In this document: piece by piece, positions 8,970 to 17,987 of the stretch
Numbering within the stretch: position 1 is the stretch's first letter
How the letters are laid out: each line of letters opens with the position of its first letter
Assembly (NCBI GenBank): GCA_019748195.1
Contig: JAIEPW010000028.1
Coordinates: forward strand, 31,361 to 95,360
Source of the DNA: Bryobacteraceae bacterium
GTDB lineage: Bacteria; Acidobacteriota; Terriglobia; Bryobacterales; Bryobacteraceae
DNA: 64,000 nucleotides
Direction of reading: 5' to 3'
The notes under the pieces: generated by a model
Seen by the model: only the letters and a program-made list of their open reading frames with translations
Databases searched by the model: none
What the model was told of the DNA's origin: nothing
Translations under genes and position numbers: made by a program

Positions 8970-11900
8970 ATGAAAACTCTGACGACGACCGCCGCGTTGC
9001 TGGCGGTCCTTTTCACTGCGGCGGCTTTCGCCCAGACCAGCGGCACCATCAGCGGAACAGTGAGCGATTCGACGGGCGCGGTGATCCCCGGCGTCCGCGT
9101 GGCGATCCGCAACATCGACACCAGCGAGCGCAGGGAAGCGGCATCGAACGGCGCGGGGCAGTATGCGTTCGCGTTCCTGCCGCCCGGCCGCTATGAAATC
9201 GAGTTCTCACAGGCAGGTTTTGCGACAGTCACGCGCACCGCGACGCTGAACATCACGGAACGCATCGCGGTGGACGCTGTTCTGCAGCCCTCCACGGTGG
9301 CCGAGAAGATCGAGGTGACCGAGGCGGCTCCGCTGCTGCAGAGCGAGACCTCGGCCTTGGGACGCGTGGTGGACGGCGGCGCTCTCCGCGACCTTCCCTT
9401 GTCCACGCGCAACTTCACGCAACTGCTGGCGCTGTCGCCCGGGACCTCGGCGCCGCTGAATGACGCGGGAGCCCTGGGGCGGGGCACGCAGAACATTTCC
9501 TCGGGAGGCGCGCGCCTGGGCTCGAACGCCATTTACGTGGACGGCGTCGACGCGGTGAACCTGCACAGCAACAGCGCCTCGGAAAACGCATTCGCCTCGA
9601 ACGGGATCGTGGTGCCGTCGCCGGAGGCGGTGCAGGAATTCAAGGTGCAGACGGGTCTGTACGACGCGCAGTCCGGCCGCAGCGGCGGGGCCAACGTGTC
9701 GCTGGTCACGCGCTCCGGATCGCCGCGATTCCACGGCTCGCTTTTCGAGTTCTTCCGCAACGACCGCCTGAACGCCAATTCGTTCTTCTTCAATCGCACG
9801 GGCCAGGAGCGGCCGGTGCTGAAGCAGAACCAGTTCGGCGGCACCTTCGGCGGACCGCTGATCAAGGACCGGACGTTCTTCTTCTTCAGCTATCAGGGCA
9901 CGCGGCAGCGCAACGGGCTGTCCGGTTCGAGCTCGCTGACGCTACCGGCGATTCCGCTCGACCGCTCGCGCGCTTCGCTCGGCCGTGCGTTCGCGGGACA
10001 GACCGGGGCGCGCGGCGGCCCGGCGATCGCCGCCGACGGCTCCAACATCAATGATGTCGCGCTTGCGCTGCTGAATCTGAGGCGTCCGGACGGCGGCTTC
10101 GTCATTCCCTCGCCGCAGACCTCGGCAGCCGGAGTGAATTACGCCGTGTCGATTCCCGCGCGTTTCAGCGAGGACCAGTACATCGGCAACGCCGACCACC
10201 AGTTTGGGACGAAGAACCGGATTTCGTTCAAGTCCGTGGTGGCGGAGCAGCCCACCTTCCAGCCGCTGCCCGCGGCCAACGTGCCCGGTTTCGGCACCGG
10301 GCAGGACTTCAAGAGCCGCATCTTCAGCGTGTCGGACACGCATGTATTCAGTTCCCGCCTGGTGAACGAGGCGCGCATGGGCGTGGCGCGTCTCATCGGC
10401 ACGATGCAGCAGGAAAGCCAGATTCCGCTCTCCGCCATCGGGATGCGCCGTTTTAATTCCGGCGCCTTCCCCGATATCCCGCAGATCACCGTTACCGGAG
10501 CGTTCAGCATCGGCTACAGCGTGAACGCGGATCAGGCGGTGGCTCTCACCACCTGGCAGTACAACGATACGCTGTCCTACACCGCCGGCAAGCATGAGAT
10601 CCGGGGCGGATTCGAATTCCGCCGGTATCAGGACAATTACTTCTCGAACAACCGCATGCGGGGCACGACGACGTTCCAGCGCTTTCCCGACCTGCTGCTG
10701 GGGCTGCCGGGAACTCCCTTGGCGCAGGGCGGCAACGGGACCGGGTTCAGCAACATCAACAGCTCCAGCGTGGCCAGCGGCAATGTGGACCGCGCCGATC
10801 GGGTGAGCGATTTCGCGCTGTTCGTGCAGGATACCTGGAAAGCCACGCAGCGCCTGACGCTGACGCTAGGGCTCCGCTGGGAGTATCTCGGGTTCCCGGT
10901 GGACGTGTTCGGGCGCAACGCGACGTTCGATACGCGGCTGTACCAGCCGCCGCCGGCCGGAGGCTCCACCAGCGCGGGATTCGTGCAGAATTCCAACGCC
11001 GCGCGCCCGGTGCCGGCCATCCCGCTGAAGAACGAGACGCTGGTGGACAACTCTCCCACGCGAAATTTCGCGCCGCGTTTCGGCCTGGCGTACAAGATCA
11101 CCGACAACCTGGTGATGCGCGGCGGGTACGGCGTTTACTTTGACCGCATCTCGAACCAGCTCGGGCTGCTGGAGTCGCTGTCGCTGCCGAATTACGTGCG
11201 GACGGATCTGCAGGGCGCGGCCAACATCAGCTACAGCCTGCGAGACCCGTTCCCCACCCTGCCGTTGCGCGAGGAATTCCCGGTAGTGCCGTTGCTGTTC
11301 GCGCCGCCCTACACCACGTCGCGGCCGGCGCTGTCCCTGAATGCCGTCGATCCCACGTTCCGATCGCCGTATCTGCAGCAGTGGGGCGTCAACTTCCAGT
11401 GGCAGTTCCTGAAGGACACGGTGGCGGAAGTGGGGTACGTGGGAACGAAGGGCAGCGCGCTGCCCTCCATGCGGCTGGCCAACCAGGCGCTGCTGGCGTC
11501 GGCGGAGGCCCCGGTGAACGGGATCACCACCAACACGGCGGCCAACGCGCAGTTGCGGGTGCCCTATGTCGGGTTCTCGCCGACGGGGTTGATCTGGCTC
11601 GAAAGCTCCACGGATTCGCGTTACAACTCGCTGCAGGCGAGCGTCAGCCGCCGCCTGAGCGCGGGGCTGCGCGCGCTCGCCAGCTACACCTGGGGCAAGT
11701 CGCTGGACAACAACTCGGGCTCCGGCACCGGCGCCACCTTCACTCAATTCGACGGCGACCAGAACAACCTGGGCAGCAACCGCGGGCCGTCGGATTTCGA
11801 CCGGACGCACCGCTTCGTTCTCAACTTCACCTATGCGATCCCCAAGTGGGGTTTCGGGTGGAATGAAACGCCGGTGGGCAAGCGGATGTTCAGCGGCTGG

Positions 11901-12350
11901 GAAATCGCCGGAGTGGCCATCCTGCAGTCCGGCGTGCCGTTCAGCATTCTGGATCCGAACGGGGCGACGTTGTATGGAGTCACCAGCAGCCGCGCGAGCT
12001 ACGCCCCGGGAGCGACGCTCGAAACCGCCAAGACATCCGGACGCGTTCAGGATCGCCTGGACGCCTACATCAACCGGGCGGCGTTTCGTCCAGCGGGAAC
12101 CGGATTCGGCGACACCGGGCGCAACATCCTGCGCGGGCCGTCACAGCGCAACTTCGACCTCACCGTGAACAAGCGCATTCCGCTGACCGAGGCCATTCGG
12201 ATGGAGTGGCGGACGGAGTTTTTCAACCTGTTCAACTTCGTCAACTTCGCCACTCCGGGCACGAACATCACCGCCGGGAATTTCGGCGTGATCCGCACCG
12301 CGACCGGGAATCCGCGGGTGATTCAGTTCGCGTTGAAGCTGCTGTTCTAG
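8970..12350 (+). CDS. TonB-dependent receptor, Oar-like, with carboxypeptidase-regulatory domain
   Basis: A complete 1126-residue Oar-type outer-membrane receptor. The ATG at 8970 has TTGGGGAG six bases upstream and gives a signal peptide (MKTLTTTAALLAVLFTAAAF, cleavage near AFAQ). Residues about 20-110 form the carboxypeptidase-regulatory (transthyretin-like) domain with GTISGTVSDSTGAVIPGVRV and LPPGRYEIEFSQAGF. The plug follows (LRDLPLSTRNFTQLLALSPG), then a barrel of roughly 900 residues ending in FALKLLF with a terminal aromatic. It is the full-length counterpart of the truncated receptor at the window start and shares stretches such as GGANVSLVTRSG. An earlier in-frame ATG at 8928 was rejected because it would put extra residues before the signal peptide. 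The likely role is uptake of large polymers or peptides; the substrate is unknown. Confidence 0.94.
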   Translation: MKTLTTTAALLAVLFTAAAFAQTSGTISGTVSDSTGAVIPGVRVAIRNIDTSERREAASNGAGQYAFAFLPPGRYEIEFSQAGFATVTRTATLNITERIAVDAVLQPSTVAEKIEVTEAAPLLQSETSALGRVVDGGALRDLPLSTRNFTQLLALSPGTSAPLNDAGALGRGTQNISSGGARLGSNAIYVDGVDAVNLHSNSASENAFASNGIVVPSPEAVQEFKVQTGLYDAQSGRSGGANVSLVTRSGSPRFHGSLFEFFRNDRLNANSFFFNRTGQERPVLKQNQFGGTFGGPLIKDRTFFFFSYQGTRQRNGLSGSSSLTLPAIPLDRSRASLGRAFAGQTGARGGPAIAADGSNINDVALALLNLRRPDGGFVIPSPQTSAAGVNYAVSIPARFSEDQYIGNADHQFGTKNRISFKSVVAEQPTFQPLPAANVPGFGTGQDFKSRIFSVSDTHVFSSRLVNEARMGVARLIGTMQQESQIPLSAIGMRRFNSGAFPDIPQITVTGAFSIGYSVNADQAVALTTWQYNDTLSYTAGKHEIRGGFEFRRYQDNYFSNNRMRGTTTFQRFPDLLLGLPGTPLAQGGNGTGFSNINSSSVASGNVDRADRVSDFALFVQDTWKATQRLTLTLGLRWEYLGFPVDVFGRNATFDTRLYQPPPAGGSTSAGFVQNSNAARPVPAIPLKNETLVDNSPTRNFAPRFGLAYKITDNLVMRGGYGVYFDRISNQLGLLESLSLPNYVRTDLQGAANISYSLRDPFPTLPLREEFPVVPLLFAPPYTTSRPALSLNAVDPTFRSPYLQQWGVNFQWQFLKDTVAEVGYVGTKGSALPSMRLANQALLASAEAPVNGITTNTAANAQLRVPYVGFSPTGLIWLESSTDSRYNSLQASVSRRLSAGLRALASYTWGKSLDNNSGSGTGATFTQFDGDQNNLGSNRGPSDFDRTHRFVLNFTYAIPKWGFGWNETPVGKRMFSGWEIAGVAILQSGVPFSILDPNGATLYGVTSSRASYAPGATLETAKTSGRVQDRLDAYINRAAFRPAGTGFGDTGRNILRGPSQRNFDLTVNKRIPLTEAIRMEWRTEFFNLFNFVNFATPGTNITAGNFGVIRTATGNPRVIQFALKLLF

Positions 12351-12369
12351 GGCGCCGGCGGCGGACCCG

Positions 12370-13731
12370 CTAGCGCGTGGCGACGGCGATGCACTCTTCG
12401 AGAGTGTCCACCGCGAAATCCGCCTGATCCTTGTTCACCACCAGAGGCGGGCACAGGCGCAGCGAGTTCGGACCGCAGCCGAGCACCAGCAGGCCGCGAT
12501 CGAAGGCGAGCATTTCGACGCGGTCGCGCAGTTCGTGATTCCGTTCCCGCGTTTCCTGGTTCTTGACGAACTCGATGCCGATCATCAGGCCGCGGCCGCG
12601 CACGTCGCCCACGTGGGGGAAGCGCGCGGGCCAGGTCTTCAGGCGGTCCATGATGTGCGCGCCGATGCGGGCGGCGTTGTCGATCAGCTCCTGTTCCAAC
12701 AGCTCGATGGTGGTCAGCGAAGCGGCGCACGCCACGGGATTGCCGCCGAAGGTGGAAGCATGCGCCCCCGGTTTCCAGCTCATGAACTCGGGGCGCGCCA
12801 CCACGGCGGAGAGCGGCAGTCCGCTGGCGATGCCCTTGGCCAGCGCCAGAATGTCGGGCTCGAGGCCGAAGTGCTCGCTCGCGAACATCTTGCCGGTGCG
12901 TCCCATGCCGCTTTGTACTTCGTCGGCGATGATGCAGATCTTGTGGCGGTGGGCGATGGACTGCAACTCGTCAAACCACTTCCGCGGGGGAACAACGTAG
13001 CCGCCTTCGCCCTGAATCGGCTCCATCAGAATGCCGGCGACCTCGTCGGCCGGCAGGATGTGACGGAAAAGCTGATCCTCGATCACCTTCAGGCACTCGA
13101 CGTTACAGGTTTCCGGCTTCAGATGGTAGGCGCAGCGGTAGCAGTTGCCGTAGGGGATGTGATGCACGCCCGGCAGCAGGTTGCCGAATCCCTTACGCTG
13201 CACATACTTCGACGCGGTGAAGGAAAGCGAGCCCAGGGTCCGCCCGTGGAAGCTGCCAAGGAACGCGATGAACTTCTCCTTGCCGGTGTGATAGCGCGCG
13301 GCCTTGATGGCGCCTTCGATGGCTTCCGTTCCGGAGTTGCCGAAATACACCCGCCGCTGGCCGTTGCCCGGCGCCAGGCGAGCCAGCTTCTCGGCGAGAT
13401 CCACCATGCACTCGTAGTAGAAGTCGGTTCCGGACATGTGGATCAGGTTCGCCGCCTGGCGCTGGATGGCTTCCACCACCTTGGGGTGGCTGTGACCCGT
13501 GGCCACCACGGCGATGCCGGCGTTGAAGTCCAGGAAGCGATTGCCGTCCGGGTCCTCGATGATGGCGCCTTCGCCTCGCTTGGCCACCAGGGGGTAGCCG
13601 CGAGTATAGGAGGGCGAGAGCACGGCGTGGTCGCGGTCGATGATCTTCTTGGCTTTCGGCCCCGGAAGCGGGGTCACCAGATGGGGCAGATCCGCGCGGA
13701 CGGGCGCGGACGTCTTAAGGGCTGAATCCAT
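12370..13731 (-). CDS. Class III PLP-dependent aminotransferase (4-aminobutyrate/acetylornithine type)
   Basis: A 453-residue cytoplasmic fold-type I aminotransferase. Visible features are the PLP phosphate-binding loop NSGTEA (132-137), the cofactor-binding D270 in IIADEVQSGMGRTG, and the Schiff-base lysine K299 in ILALAKGIASGLPLSAV. The length and the FAGIAVV-like N-terminus fit the 4-aminobutyrate/lysine/acetylornithine group, which moves an omega-amino group to 2-oxoglutarate. Position 195-215 carries an unusual cysteine set (GNCYRCAYHLKPETCNVEC, four cysteines), typical of the archaeal-like acetylornithine/GABA subgroup and possibly metal-binding. The exact substrate cannot be assigned. 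It is convergent with the upstream receptor (19 bp between stops) and stands alone. Confidence 0.92.
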   Translation of the reverse strand: MDSALKTSAPVRADLPHLVTPLPGPKAKKIIDRDHAVLSPSYTRGYPLVAKRGEGAIIEDPDGNRFLDFNAGIAVVATGHSHPKVVEAIQRQAANLIHMSGTDFYYECMVDLAEKLARLAPGNGQRRVYFGNSGTEAIEGAIKAARYHTGKEKFIAFLGSFHGRTLGSLSFTASKYVQRKGFGNLLPGVHHIPYGNCYRCAYHLKPETCNVECLKVIEDQLFRHILPADEVAGILMEPIQGEGGYVVPPRKWFDELQSIAHRHKICIIADEVQSGMGRTGKMFASEHFGLEPDILALAKGIASGLPLSAVVARPEFMSWKPGAHASTFGGNPVACAASLTTIELLEQELIDNAARIGAHIMDRLKTWPARFPHVGDVRGRGLMIGIEFVKNQETRERNHELRDRVEMLAFDRGLLVLGCGPNSLRLCPPLVVNKDQADFAVDTLEECIAVATR

Positions 13732-13855
13732 GGTCTTAGACTCCTGAATCGACGGTTACGGAGTGGAAGTTGAGGGCCGACGGGATCGCCGGTCTAGTCG
13801 GAGCCAAAGAGCGCGGGACGTGCGGATGCGGGGTGCATTCGTGAAGGTATTCTAA

Positions 13856-13897
13856 CATGTCTCCGGAACCCTGCCCTCGGAGGGTCCCGGAGACATG
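13856..13897 (-). terminator. Long inverted repeat after the NHL/TIGR03437 gene
   Basis: An 11-bp perfect outer stem (CATGTCTCCGG 13856-13866 with 13887-13897), one mismatch, then a 5-bp inner stem (68-72 with 81-85) and an 8-nt loop. It lies 4 bp after the stop of the - strand gene at 13902, so it probably terminates that transcript. The following bases on the - strand (TTAGAATACC) are only weakly U-rich, so Rho-independent activity is not certain. Confidence 0.55.
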
Positions 13898-13901
13898 CGG
13901 A

Positions 13902-16900
13902 TCAGCGGACCGAAATGGTGGTTCGCAGCGTGATCGGCGGGTTGCCCGGGCCGTCGGTGCTGCGGATGTCGTACAGCAGGATGCCGACCGGGATCGAATT
14001 GGAGGGCGGCACGTTCATTCCGACCACGGCGTTGATCTGCCACAGGCCGACAAAGCCCGGCGCGAGGCCGGAATACTGCACCTCTGCCGGACCGTCATTG
14101 ATGATCACGCGCAGGAAATTCAGGTTCTCGGGAATGCGCACCGGGCCGGGGGCGGGCTCGCCGTCCGCGGGATAGCCGCTGACCGGGCCGTTCTCACCGA
14201 CGCCCACTCCGGTTCCGTAGAGCGAGATCACCTGGCCGCGGGGAACCGGGTTCGACGGAGAGTTGATGGTTCCATCCTGGTTGATGGCCGAGATCTGCCC
14301 GGTGCCCTGCTGATTGGCGGTGAACAGCGACGGCGATCCGCGGTCCATCTGGATCTGGCCGACGGCGATCACCTGCCCGTCGGTCTTGGAGATCTGCACT
14401 TCGGCCAGGCCGGAGGTAGGCGCGTTGCGCGGCACCTGGAAATCAATGCGCGACGGAACCAGGCGGAAGATGCGCGCCGGGACGCCGTTGAAGGACACCT
14501 GATATTCGCCCAGCGTGGTCGGCCAAGGGTAGGCCTCGGCGGAAGCCGAGGGCACATCCAGCCCCAATCCCAGCCGGTACAAATACGCAAGCTGGCCGGG
14601 CGCGAGCCGGGTGGTGGAGTAGCTGGCCGCGTTCTGGAACGTCAGCGCGGCATAGTAGAACGACACGCGGTTGATGCCTTCGGCGAACACCGGGTTGTCG
14701 TTGTCGTCCAGCGCGAGCGCCAGCGGCAGCGGCACGGAAAGCCGCGACAGGACCTGATCCGGATTCAGAAGAAGCCGGGAAAACTCGGGGTAGCGGCGGA
14801 CTTCGTTGGCGCTGGTGTTCGCTACCCACACTTCACCCGATCGCGAGCTGACGAAGATCCCCTGCGGGGAGCTGAACCCGGTCAGCGTAACGGCCGGAGA
14901 GGGATCGTTGCCCGCCGCGGGCGCCCGCGTGTAGATGTGCACCCGGTTGTTACCCGAATCGGCGACGTACAGCCGGTCATCGGTGTCGGTGGCGATGTGG
15001 CGAGGCGAGTTCATGCGGGTCGCCGTGTTGCCGGCCGAGACGGTGTTGAAATCGGGTTGGCCGAACACCAGCGCGGCGTCCTGCCCGTTACGGAAGTCAC
15101 CTCCGGCGGGCTTGCGGAACAGGACCACGCGATTGTGCGCGACGTCGCTGACCGCGATGCTGCCGTCGAAAAAGATCGCGAGGCCGTAGGGATTGCGCAG
15201 CGTGGCCGAGCTCGCGTCGGTGATGCGAGTGAAAAAGTTGGCCTGGCCCAAGACCAGATTGGGACGCTGCGCGGTTTGCGCGAAGGGCGTGGGATAGCGC
15301 AGCACGCGTCCGTTTCCCGTGTCGGCCACGAACAGGTTCCCGTCGCCGTCCACGGCCAGGCCGCTGGGCGAATTCAACCCGCTGTCGTTGAACTGCGTGG
15401 CGTCGTCGCTGGGGGAGTTCACCAGGTTCTTGTTGAACCCCGTCTGCCCGATCACGATGTCGGCGCGGTCCCCGGGGCGGACGTTGCGGGCATCGCGGAA
15501 GCCCAGAACGCGGTTATTCAGGGCGTCGGCGACGTAGAGCCGCGGCGGCGAGGAGCGGCGGTCAATGGCGATTCCCGCGCTCGCGACGTTGCCCGCCAAG
15601 AAGAACGCCTCGCGCCCCTCCAGCAGATTCGGCGCGGCTTCATCGAACTCGGCCTGTCCCACCAGGCGCGTGGACCCGCCGAAAGTGTCGCCCTGGACGG
15701 GCAGGGAAAGCACGCGATGGTTGCCGGAGTCCGCCACCCACAGTTCGTTGTTCGCGAAAACCATGTGCACCGGCGCGCTCAGCGAACTCGAAGTGGGGTC
15801 GGGGCGTCCGCCGTTGGGCCTTCCGGCCAGGAAGTCCACCTGGGCGTAGACGGCGCGCATGTTGGGCGACGGCGCGGCGTCGGTTTCCGCCGGCCACTGT
15901 TCCGGAGCGTCGTACTTCACCAGCCGGTTGTTGGGGGTGTCGGCGACCCAAAGGTTATTGCCGACAACAGCCAAGCCCTCGGGCGGCGCGAACGCGCCTT
16001 GCGCGTTGGGCAGGCCGAGAGCGGTCGCGTTGGGGTAGGCGGGAACCGGCGTGTTCGGCTGCCGGATGAGAACGCCCAGAACGCGGGAAGCGGCCTTGCC
16101 GTTGGTGAACGGCGCGGTGTAGTAGAGAACGCGCGAGAAGCCGTCCGAGACGTAAAGGTTGCCGGCGGCGTCGAAGGCGAGGCCGCTCGGCTGCACCAGC
16201 CCGGTCTTGGCCACCTGAATCGTGGTGGCGCCGGCAGGCGGGGTCGGCTGGTTGCGCGAAGTGAAATCGAACTGCCCGAGCACGCGGTCCGCGGCGGGCT
16301 CGCTGGTGTTGGCCGCAAGCTGCGACACCGGATACCGCAGCACGCGATTGTTCCCCGAATCGGTAACCCACAGGTTGCCGTCGCGATCGAACGCCATGCT
16401 CAGGCGGAACACGCCGCCCGCCGTAAAAGCCAGGGTGCGTTCATTGGGCGCCGCCAGTCCCTGATTGGGGCTCACGCCCGAGGACACGGTTCGCTGTCCG
16501 ATCACCAAGTCCACGGGAAGCAGCGATCCGGTCTGGTCCAGCGGCCGGGGATACCGGAGAATGCGGTTGTTGGCGGCGTCGGCGACATAGAGGTTGCCCT
16601 GCCGGTCCACGGCGACGGCGGTGGGCAAAGAGAGCCCGCTGGTGAGCCCGCCGGGTCCGGCCTGCGGGCCTTGCGACAAGGTGGATTGGAGGTCGCGCTG
16701 GCCGATCACCCGGTCCGCGGTGTTGCCGCGGATGAGATTCGCGCCCACCCGGAACGCCAGCACCCGGTTGTTGCCGGTATCGGCGACATAAAGGATCGGC
16801 GGGCTGGAGGTCGTGTCCACCGCAACCGACTGGGGACCGTTCAGTTCGCGGCCCTCCACCAGGTTGGGGGCCACGGTGACCGCCGGTATCCGCAACGAGG

Positions 16901-17000
16901 GGCTGCCGAAAACGCGCGACGGCAACGGGTTGATCACCACTTGTGCCCGAGCGGCGGCACAGACTCCGATAGCGAAGAAAACAAAGCGCAAATATCTCAT
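13902..17000 (-). CDS. Secreted NHL-repeat beta-propeller protein with TIGR03437 C-terminus
   Basis: A 1032-residue exported protein. A signal peptide (MRYLRFVFFAIGVCAAARAQ) is followed by many NHL-type blades with recurring YVADTGNNRVLAF, NLYVADAANNRILRYP and LYVADSGNNRVHIY motifs, roughly residues 45-760. Each blade is separated by insertions containing VIGQ/VLGQ. The last 220 residues or so match the Solibacter C-terminal module TIGR03437 (NAASY...LAPGQ, then a duplicated beta-sandwich with VPRGQVISLYGTGVG and LAPGFVGLWQINAVVG). Family members of the module are secreted, and the module may anchor or sort the protein; its function is not established. The blades probably mediate protein or carbohydrate binding. 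It is monocistronic, divergent from mqnA, and followed by a long hairpin. Confidence 0.92.
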   Translation of the reverse strand: MRYLRFVFFAIGVCAAARAQVVINPLPSRVFGSPSLRIPAVTVAPNLVEGRELNGPQSVAVDTTSSPPILYVADTGNNRVLAFRVGANLIRGNTADRVIGQRDLQSTLSQGPQAGPGGLTSGLSLPTAVAVDRQGNLYVADAANNRILRYPRPLDQTGSLLPVDLVIGQRTVSSGVSPNQGLAAPNERTLAFTAGGVFRLSMAFDRDGNLWVTDSGNNRVLRYPVSQLAANTSEPAADRVLGQFDFTSRNQPTPPAGATTIQVAKTGLVQPSGLAFDAAGNLYVSDGFSRVLYYTAPFTNGKAASRVLGVLIRQPNTPVPAYPNATALGLPNAQGAFAPPEGLAVVGNNLWVADTPNNRLVKYDAPEQWPAETDAAPSPNMRAVYAQVDFLAGRPNGGRPDPTSSSLSAPVHMVFANNELWVADSGNHRVLSLPVQGDTFGGSTRLVGQAEFDEAAPNLLEGREAFFLAGNVASAGIAIDRRSSPPRLYVADALNNRVLGFRDARNVRPGDRADIVIGQTGFNKNLVNSPSDDATQFNDSGLNSPSGLAVDGDGNLFVADTGNGRVLRYPTPFAQTAQRPNLVLGQANFFTRITDASSATLRNPYGLAIFFDGSIAVSDVAHNRVVLFRKPAGGDFRNGQDAALVFGQPDFNTVSAGNTATRMNSPRHIATDTDDRLYVADSGNNRVHIYTRAPAAGNDPSPAVTLTGFSSPQGIFVSSRSGEVWVANTSANEVRRYPEFSRLLLNPDQVLSRLSVPLPLALALDDNDNPVFAEGINRVSFYYAALTFQNAASYSTTRLAPGQLAYLYRLGLGLDVPSASAEAYPWPTTLGEYQVSFNGVPARIFRLVPSRIDFQVPRNAPTSGLAEVQISKTDGQVIAVGQIQMDRGSPSLFTANQQGTGQISAINQDGTINSPSNPVPRGQVISLYGTGVGVGENGPVSGYPADGEPAPGPVRIPENLNFLRVIINDGPAEVQYSGLAPGFVGLWQINAVVGMNVPPSNSIPVGILLYDIRSTDGPGNPPITLRTTISVR

Positions 17001-17163
17001 GGGATTGTCTAACCTGGCGCGCGCGGGATACGCCCGACTTCAACATAGCACACGCACCCTCAGGCTTTAATCGGCCTCTTCGTACTGGACGTACAGGGCT
17101 GTACCGGTTTCGCGCGTCCACCCCGGCCTGCAGGTCCCGTCGCCAAGCGGACCTCTCTCCCGC

Positions 17164-17169
17164 TAAAAT
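17164..17169 (+). promoter_or_regulatory. Putative -10 box of mqnA (leaderless)
   Basis: TAAAAT lies 6 bp before the TTG start at 17176. With an 18-bp spacer the -35 region reads TCGCCA (17140-17145, 4 of 6 to consensus). The distance would place the transcription start at or next to the start codon. Confidence 0.4.
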
Positions 17170-17175
17170 GATGGA

Positions 17176-17973
17176 TTGATTCCCGATACCCACCGGCTTC
17201 CCAAGGTTTGCGCGGTCAGCTACCTGAATACCGTCCCGCTGGTCTGGGGCATGCTTCACGGACCGCAGAAGGGCCTGGTGGATCTCAGCTTTGAACTCCC
17301 CAGCGTGTGCGCCGATCGCGTGCGCAGTGGCGAGGCCGACATCGGCATCCTGCCGGTGATCGAGATGCAGCGGCAAGGTTTGGAGATGTTCCCGGGGGCG
17401 GCGATCATCGCCCGCGGGCCGGTACGCAGCATCCTGCTGATCTCCAAGGTTCCCTTCGCGCGGATCCGGACGCTGGCCGCGGATTCAGGTTCGCGAACGT
17501 CGGTGATGCTGGCGCGGGTGATTCTGGCGCGCCGGCATGGCATCGATCCCGAGGTGCGGACGCGAAAAGCCGCGTTGGAGGCGATGCTCGCCGAATGCGA
17601 CGCGGCGCTGATTATCGGCGATCCCGCCCTGCGGATCGACCCCGCCGCACTGCCATACCATGTCGCGGACCTGGGCGAAGAATGGACGAAGCTGACCGGC
17701 CTGCCGATGGTGTTCGCCGTCTGGTCCGGCAAGCCGGGGCTGGTGACTCCCGAGCTGACGGCGCTGTTCACGGACTCCTGCGCCTACGGGCTGGAGCGAA
17801 TCGAGGAGATTGCCGCGCGCGAGCACGCCGCGCGGGGGATCTCCGCCGGGCTGGCCCGCGAATACCTGACCAGGCACATCCAGTTCCAGATGTCGGAGCG
17901 CGATTACGCGGGCATGCAGACGTATTTGCAGTACGCGGCGGCTTTGGACAGCATCGAACAGTTCAGCACCTGA
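17176..17973 (+). CDS. mqnA: Chorismate dehydratase, futalosine menaquinone pathway
   Basis: MqnA converts chorismate to 3-enolpyruvylbenzoate, the first committed step of the futalosine route to menaquinone. The 265-residue protein has the family's periplasmic-binding-protein-like fold, with the N-terminal AVSYLNTVPLVWG, the EADIGILPVIEMQR strand, RTSVMLARVILA and ALIIGDPALRI. The start is TTG at 17176: an in-frame stop lies at 17164 and no ATG or GTG occurs before the conserved VSYLNT motif. Two ATGs at 17168 and 17171 are out of frame. There is no Shine-Dalgarno sequence, but a TAAAAT box lies 6 bp upstream, suggesting a leaderless transcript. mqnC follows after 14 bp, so the two are an operon. 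MqnB and MqnD are not in the window. Confidence 0.93.
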   Translation: MIPDTHRLPKVCAVSYLNTVPLVWGMLHGPQKGLVDLSFELPSVCADRVRSGEADIGILPVIEMQRQGLEMFPGAAIIARGPVRSILLISKVPFARIRTLAADSGSRTSVMLARVILARRHGIDPEVRTRKAALEAMLAECDAALIIGDPALRIDPAALPYHVADLGEEWTKLTGLPMVFAVWSGKPGLVTPELTALFTDSCAYGLERIEEIAAREHAARGISAGLAREYLTRHIQFQMSERDYAGMQTYLQYAAALDSIEQFST

Positions 17974-17987
17974 GGAAGAAGGTTCTT

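Noticed and set aside
13857..17012. A 1051-codon open frame on the + strand
   Set aside because: It lies antisense to the NHL/TIGR03437 gene in the frame that GC-rich coding DNA keeps open. It has no family similarity, no ribosome-binding site and an Arg/Gly/His-rich composition.
17307..17987. 5' extension of the mqnC frame
   Set aside because: The frame is open but overlaps mqnA out of frame; the radical-SAM protein begins naturally at ATG 17988 after a good ribosome-binding site.
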